From: Streptomyces thermodiastaticus
GTDB taxonomy: Bacteria; Actinomycetota; Actinomycetes; Streptomycetales; Streptomycetaceae
Assembly (NCBI RefSeq): GCF_014656135.1
Contig: NZ_BNBV01000016.1
Location: 62,001 to 126,000 of the forward strand
DNA length: 64,000 nucleotides
Direction: 5' to 3'
The notes under the pieces were generated by a model. That model saw only the letters and a list, made by a program, of their open reading frames with translations, was not told where the DNA came from and searched no databases. Positions 60,174 to 64,000 of this stretch are shown in pieces (position 1 is the first letter of the stretch; each line of letters starts with the position of its first letter). The position numbers and the translations under genes are program-made.

Positions 60174-60211
60174 ATTTCCCGGGCGTGACCCGATTGTTTC
60201 GCGAACGTTAA
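60174..60211 (-). promoter_or_regulatory. Tandem GlnR box in the glnA promoter
   Basis: Reading the minus strand: TTAAC, GAAAC, GTCAC and GAAAT occur at exact 11-bp intervals (60207-60211, 60196-60200, 60185-60189, 60174-60178). This is the a1-b1-a2-b2 pattern of actinobacterial GlnR sites, within about 100-135 bp of the start codon. GlnR is expected to activate glnA under nitrogen limitation. Confidence 0.75.
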
Positions 60212-60285
60212 CCAGCCCGAGTGGGGTCACGGCGGTGGACACCCCGGCCGACCCCCCTTCACCAGCGTCGCAGTACGGTGGACGG

Positions 60286-60753
60286 GTGGACAACAGGCGA
60301 GCTGTGGGATCGTGGCTGTCCGGGCCGCGCGCGGCCATGGAGGACGCCGGCGCCGACCTCGGTTACCGGGGCGAGCGGCTGGGACTGCCGGAGCACGGGC
60401 CGGGCTCCATCGCCCGCCCGGGACGGCGGCTGGGTGCGATCGCCGTCGACTGGGGCTTGTGCATGCTGATCGCATACGGTCTCATCACCCCTGGTTATCA
60501 GCAGTCGACGGGCAACTGGGCGCTGCTCATCTTCTTCGTGCTCGGTGTCCTGACCGTCGGCACCATCGGGTGCACACCCGGCAAGCGTCTGTTCGGACTG
60601 CGGGTGGTGGCCCTGAGCACCGGCAGTGTGCAGCCCTGGCGGGCCCTGGTGCGCACGGTCCTGCTGTGCGTCGCCGTTCCCGCGCTGATCTGGGACCGTG
60701 ACGGCCGCGGACTGCACGACCGGCTGGCGGGCACGGTCGAGGTCCGGATCTAG
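60286..60753 (+). CDS. RDD-family membrane protein
   Basis: 155 residues with three or four membrane segments (GAIAVDWGLCMLIAYGLI; NWALLIFFVLGVLTVG). The RDD signatures are RPGRRLGAIAVDW, GCTPGKRLFGLRVV and DRDGRGLHDRLAGTV. The RDD domain is of uncertain role, possibly transport. GTG 60286 is probably leaderless. Divergent from glnA in the conserved Streptomyces order. Confidence 0.85.
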   Translation: MDNRRAVGSWLSGPRAAMEDAGADLGYRGERLGLPEHGPGSIARPGRRLGAIAVDWGLCMLIAYGLITPGYQQSTGNWALLIFFVLGVLTVGTIGCTPGKRLFGLRVVALSTGSVQPWRALVRTVLLCVAVPALIWDRDGRGLHDRLAGTVEVRI

Positions 60754-61170
60754 CCGGCACCGGCACCTCGTTCCCGCCGGGGCACGGCTCCCACCGGATT
60801 CCCCGGTGGCACTCGGCGCCGGTCCGGCACCTGCCGCGCACCCGCTCCATCCGGCGACACGTGCGCACGGCGGGACGCGTTCCCACGTGCGGACGACGGC
60901 ACGAGTCCTGTGCGCAGGGACGGGTGTGCGCCAGGTGTGCGCCGCCCCCCCGTGGCCCCTCGGCCCGTGGGCGCGGAAGCACCCACGGCCCAGGGCGCGG
61001 ACCGCGAGCGCACCCGCCGACGGCACACCTGGCGTCCGCGACGGCGGCACACCCGCACCCCCCACACGACCGCGGTCCGATCAGTGTCCGCACCCCGGAC
61101 ATACGGTGAGGGGCGCCCCGGACATCGTCCGGAGCGCCCCTCACCGTGACGCGGGGAACGCAGGTCGCCG
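60754..61170. other. Intergenic region with shared terminator
   Basis: About 415 bp between the convergent RDD and DUF4191 genes. Only the strong hairpin near its right end (61104-61146) is recognisable; the open frames across it are Arg/Pro/His-rich and lack starts. Confidence 0.45.
61104..61146. terminator. Terminator between RDD and DUF4191 genes
   Basis: A perfect 13-bp outer stem (61104-61116 with 61134-61146) is continued by inner CCGGAC/GTCCGG pairing around an ATC loop, making an almost uninterrupted 43-bp hairpin. Confidence 0.8.
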
Positions 61171-61872
61171 CTAGCGGATGCGCGGCCCGCCCTTCGGCAT
61201 GCGCATGCCCTTGGGTAGCGGCCCCTTCGGCAGCGGCATGTTGCTCATCAGGTCACCCAGGGCACGCAGCCGGTCGTTGGTGGCCGTCACCTGCGGGCCG
61301 GTCAGCACACGCGGGAACTTCAGCATCGTCGTGCGCAGCTTCTTCAGCTCGACCTGGCCCTCACCGGTGCCGATGATCACGCTGTGCACCGGGACGTCCG
61401 CCACGATGCGGTTCATCTTCTTCTTCTCGGCGGCGAGCAGGGACTTCACACGGTTCGGGTTGCCCTCGGCGACCAGGACGATGCCGGCCTTGCCGACCGC
61501 GCGGTGCACCACGTCCTGGCTGCGGTTCATGGCGACGGCCGGGGTGACCGTCCAGCTGCGGCCCATGTTGTCCAGCACCGCCGCCGCCGCGCCCGGCTGG
61601 CCCTCCATCTGTCCGAAGGCGGCCCGCTCGGCCCGGCGGCCGAACACGATCGCCATCGCGAGAAAGGCGAGCAGGAAGCCCAGGATGCCCAGGTAGACAG
61701 GGTGACCGATCGCGAAGCCGATGCCGAGGAGGACACCGAAGACGACGATGCCGACCACTGCGAGTACAAGACCGATCTTCGGATCGACCTTGCGGGTCAT
61801 CTGGTACGTCAGGGCGATCTGTTTCAGTCGCCCCGGGTTGGCAGCCTGCGCTGCGGTTTCCTTCCTCGCCAT
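61171..61872 (-). CDS. DUF4191 family membrane protein
   Basis: 233 residues beginning MARKETAAQAANPGRLKQI, with two membrane helices (IGLVLAVVGIVVFGVLLGIG; YLGILGFLLAFLAMAIVFG) and a soluble C-terminal domain ending in Met/Pro/Lys repeats (PLPKGPLPKGMRMPKG). This is the conserved neighbour of lipA in actinobacteria; function unknown. Confidence 0.85.
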   Translation of the reverse strand: MARKETAAQAANPGRLKQIALTYQMTRKVDPKIGLVLAVVGIVVFGVLLGIGFAIGHPVYLGILGFLLAFLAMAIVFGRRAERAAFGQMEGQPGAAAAVLDNMGRSWTVTPAVAMNRSQDVVHRAVGKAGIVLVAEGNPNRVKSLLAAEKKKMNRIVADVPVHSVIIGTGEGQVELKKLRTTMLKFPRVLTGPQVTATNDRLRALGDLMSNMPLPKGPLPKGMRMPKGGPRIR

Positions 61873-61966
61873 GCCACGAAGTCTACGTGGCCCGTCCGGC
61901 AGCGGACGACGGCAGTGCCCGTGGGGGCCGGGGGACGCGGCCGGGCCGGACGCGGAAACGGTTCTG

Positions 61967-62170
61967 TCAGCGCTCGGCGGCGGAGGACAACCGCTCCATG
62001 AGCTGCTGCGCCTCCCTGCGGTCCCTGGCCCGGCGCCGGTCCTCGAGAACACAGGTCCAGGCGTTGCGGCGGGCGGTGCGCTGGTCGCCGCGCAGGAGCA
62101 CCGACTCGACCGCCCTGAGCGCGTCGGTCAGCGACGGGATCGCGGTGGCGCGGACGTGTGCGGCCGGCAT
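61967..62170 (-). CDS. Small conserved helical protein between lipA and DUF4191
   Basis: 67 residues, charged and helical (LTDALRAVESVLLRGDQRTA, RRRARDRREAQQLMERL). ATG at 62168-62170 with AAGGGGG upstream. The same small gene occupies this place in other Streptomyces, as far as I recall. Function unknown. Confidence 0.65.
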   Translation of the reverse strand: MPAAHVRATAIPSLTDALRAVESVLLRGDQRTARRNAWTCVLEDRRRARDRREAQQLMERLSSAAER

Positions 62171-62307
62171 GGCGGGGACCCCCTTGCGACGGAGTGCGGT
62201 GGACGCATGTACAACGTGTGACACCATCGTCACTCACAGGTGTTACCAGGGCGTGACCGGCCGGTCAAACCCCGGTGAAGCTCCGGCCCCGGGGACCGGA
62301 CACGGAC

Positions 62308-62350
62308 GCGGTCCCGGCCCGCCGCCCGGTCCGGCGGCGGCCGGGACCGC
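62308..62350 (-). terminator. Terminator after lipA
   Basis: GCGGTCCCGGCC (62308-62319) pairs with GGCCGGGACCGC (62339-62350), extended inside by CGCCGCC/GGCGGCG around CGGTCC, 65 bp past the lipA stop. Confidence 0.75.
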
Positions 62351-62415
62351 GTCGTCCCGCCGAGGGGGAAGCCTTCCGTGCGTGCGCCTGCGGCGCCGGG
62401 TGCCGTGCGGCGGGT

Positions 62416-63402
62416 TCAGACGGCCTGCGCGGCGACCACGGCGTCCCGCTGGGGGCCGGCCGCGTGGCGCTGCTCGATCGCCATCTGGTACAGCCGTCCG
62501 GCGCGGTAGGAGGACCGCACCAGCGGCCCGGACATCACACCGGAGAAGCCGATCTGCTCGGCCTCCTCCTTCAGCTCCACGAACTCCTGCGGCTTCACCC
62601 AGCGCTCCACCGGGTGGTGGCGCACGCTCGGGCGCAGGTACTGGGTGATGGTGACCAGCTCGCAGCCGGCGTCGTGCAGCTGCTTCAGCGTCTCGCTGAC
62701 CTCCTCGCGGGTCTCGCCCATGCCGAGGATCAGGTTGGACTTGGTCACCAGGCCGAAGTCGCGGGCCTCGGTGATCACCTTCAGGGAGCGCTCGTAGCGG
62801 AAGCCGGGGCGGATCCGGCGGAAGATCCGCGGGACCGTCTCGACGTTGTGCGCGAAGACCTCGGGGCGGGACTCGAAGACCTCGGCCAGCTGGTCCGGGT
62901 TCGCGTTGAAGTCGGGGGCCAGCAGCTCGACCTTGGTCCGGCCGCCGGCGCGGTGGGCGGTCTGCTGGTGGATCTGGCGGACCGTCTCCGCGTACAGCCA
63001 GGCGCCGCCGTCCTCCAGGTCGTCGCGGGCGACGCCGGTGATGGTGGCGTAGTTCAGGTCCATCGCGACCACGGACTCGCCCACGCGGCGCGGCTCGTCG
63101 CGGTCGAGGGCCTCGGGCTTGCCGGTGTCGATCTGGCAGAAGTCGCAGCGCCGGGTGCACTGGTCGCCGCCGATGAGGAAGGTCGCCTCGCGGTCCTCCC
63201 AGCACTCGTAGATGTTCGGGCAGCCGGCTTCCTGGCAGACCGTGTGCAGCCCCTCGTTCTTCACGAGCGCCTGCATCTGCCGGTACTCGGGACCCATTTT
63301 CGCCCGGGTCTTGATCCACTCGGGCTTGCGCTCGATGGGGGTCTGGCTGTTGCGGACCTCCAGGCGCAGCAACTTGCGTCCGTCGGGTGCGACTGCGGAC
63401 AC
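62416..63402 (-). CDS. lipA: Lipoyl synthase
   Basis: A 328-residue radical-SAM enzyme that inserts two sulfurs into protein-bound octanoyl groups to make lipoate. It has the auxiliary cluster motif C-x4-C-x5-C in VCQEAGCPNIYECWEDRE, the radical-SAM motif CTRRCDFCQI, and the RSSYRAG segment with the Ser ligand near the end. The GTG at 63400-63402 follows AGGGAGC. It works after LipB, encoded just upstream. Confidence 0.95.
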   Translation of the reverse strand: MSAVAPDGRKLLRLEVRNSQTPIERKPEWIKTRAKMGPEYRQMQALVKNEGLHTVCQEAGCPNIYECWEDREATFLIGGDQCTRRCDFCQIDTGKPEALDRDEPRRVGESVVAMDLNYATITGVARDDLEDGGAWLYAETVRQIHQQTAHRAGGRTKVELLAPDFNANPDQLAEVFESRPEVFAHNVETVPRIFRRIRPGFRYERSLKVITEARDFGLVTKSNLILGMGETREEVSETLKQLHDAGCELVTITQYLRPSVRHHPVERWVKPQEFVELKEEAEQIGFSGVMSGPLVRSSYRAGRLYQMAIEQRHAAGPQRDAVVAAQAV

Positions 63403-63557
63403 GTCGGCTCCCTGTAGCTTCGGTTCTTCGGCGTACTCAGCGTACGCCCGGGTGTGAGGCGCCCTGCCGGTGAGGCCAACCCGCGAGGGCGGGCGGACAT
63501 TCCCGCCGCCGGGTGCGGTCCGGGTCGCGGCCGCGCGGTCCCGGCGGCGGGCACGGG

Positions 63558-64000
63558 TCAGGCGGTGGCCTTCTCGACGACGCGAGGCTTGAGCTCCGCG
63601 TTCTCCAGCACGTCCCGCAGATGCCGTTCGACCACCGGCAGCACCTCGGTGACGGTGACGTCCCGGCCCAGCTCGGCCGCCAGCGAGGTGACGCCCGCGT
63701 CGCGGATGCCGCACGGGATGATGCGGTCGAACCACTTCATGTCCGGGTTCACGTTGAACGAGAAGCCGTGCATGGTGACGCCCTTGGCGACGCGGATGCC
63801 GATCTGGGCGATCTTCCGGTCCTCGCGGCGCTGGCCGGCGTTGGACGGGGCGTACTCCGGGCCGTTGAGCCGCGGGTCGAACTCCTCGTCGTGCAGGCGC
63901 GGGTCGAAGTCGAGGGACAGCCCGCCGAGCGACGGCCGCTGCTCGATCGGGTCGCCGAGCACCCACACGCCGCTGCGGCCCTCGACCCGGGTGGTGGCGA
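63558..64000 (-). CDS. lipB: Octanoyltransferase LipB, C-terminal part
   Basis: Partial gene cut by the window edge; its 5' end lies beyond 64000. The visible part includes RVEGRSGVWVLG, KIAQIGIRVAKGVTMHGFSFN, and CGIRDAGVTSLAAELG with the catalytic Cys; the Lys is in the AQIGIRVAKG segment. LipB moves octanoyl groups from acyl-carrier protein to lipoyl domains, the substrate of LipA. Confidence 0.95.
   Translation of the reverse strand, partial: ATTRVEGRSGVWVLGDPIEQRPSLGGLSLDFDPRLHDEEFDPRLNGPEYAPSNAGQRREDRKIAQIGIRVAKGVTMHGFSFNVNPDMKWFDRIIPCGIRDAGVTSLAAELGRDVTVTEVLPVVERHLRDVLENAELKPRVVEKATA

Overview
The window is high-GC actinobacterial DNA, almost certainly a Streptomyces chromosome. Codons are strongly G/C-ending, GTG starts and leaderless-looking starts are common, and the gene order lipB-lipA-DUF4191-RDD-glnA ... 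aml-aglA-malGFE-malR-PAP2-glnE-glnA2-nadE-panB is the one I know from Streptomyces core genomes. The species cannot be named from this sequence alone.

Layout. 1-8.7 kb: membrane metalloprotease, a very large SARP/AfsR-type regulator, a DrrAB-like ABC exporter, an MFS exporter and a membrane-anchored EEP-family protein. 9.2-14.2 kb: panB and nadE (pantothenate and NAD synthesis), then a secreted S53 peptidase. 14.7-16.4 kb: nsrR and hmp, a nitric-oxide sensor and detoxifier facing each other. 16.8-21.3 kb: glnA2-like and glnE (nitrogen metabolism). 21.4-30.4 kb: PAP2 phosphatase, then the maltodextrin system malR/malEFG/aglA with a secreted alpha-amylase, carrying repeated CTTGCAG/CTGCAAG-type operator candidates. 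30.6-43.8 kb: membrane and secreted proteins, two alpha/beta hydrolases, TetR, an anti-sigma/sigma-like membrane protein, a receiver-less winged-helix regulator, ArsC-like, pspAB-htpX and small secreted or membrane proteins. 58.7-64 kb: glnA with a tandem GlnR box, RDD and DUF4191 membrane proteins, lipA and the C-terminal part of lipB.

The accessory part is a 14.8-kb integrated element (43869-58691) inserted into the 3' end of glnA. A 26-bp perfect direct repeat, identical to the last 26 bases of glnA, bounds it. Its right end holds a tyrosine integrase ending 3 bp from the repeat, an XRE repressor, and a divergent leftward operon of excisionase, DUF2742-like protein and P4-type primase-helicase. 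A run of small overlapping genes follows, ending in a P27-like terminase small subunit. There is no large terminase, portal, capsid, tail, lysis or TraB/FtsK-like transfer gene. That gene content and order is what phage-inducible chromosomal islands (phage satellites) show, so I read it as a candidate actinobacterial phage satellite. Its left half carries cargo: an RHH repressor with twin palindromic operators, a six-gene operon including an HNH nuclease and an XRE-like protein, a SLOG/DprA-like gene paired with an XRE-TPR regulator, and a 1.9-kb gene-free region with two dense short-repeat arrays that may be its replication origin or control region.

How the parts fit together: malR probably represses the maltodextrin and amylase genes. 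GlnE and GlnR candidates act on glnA post-translationally and transcriptionally. The element leaves the GlnA protein unchanged but separates the gene from its old terminator and supplies a new 17-bp hairpin in its place.
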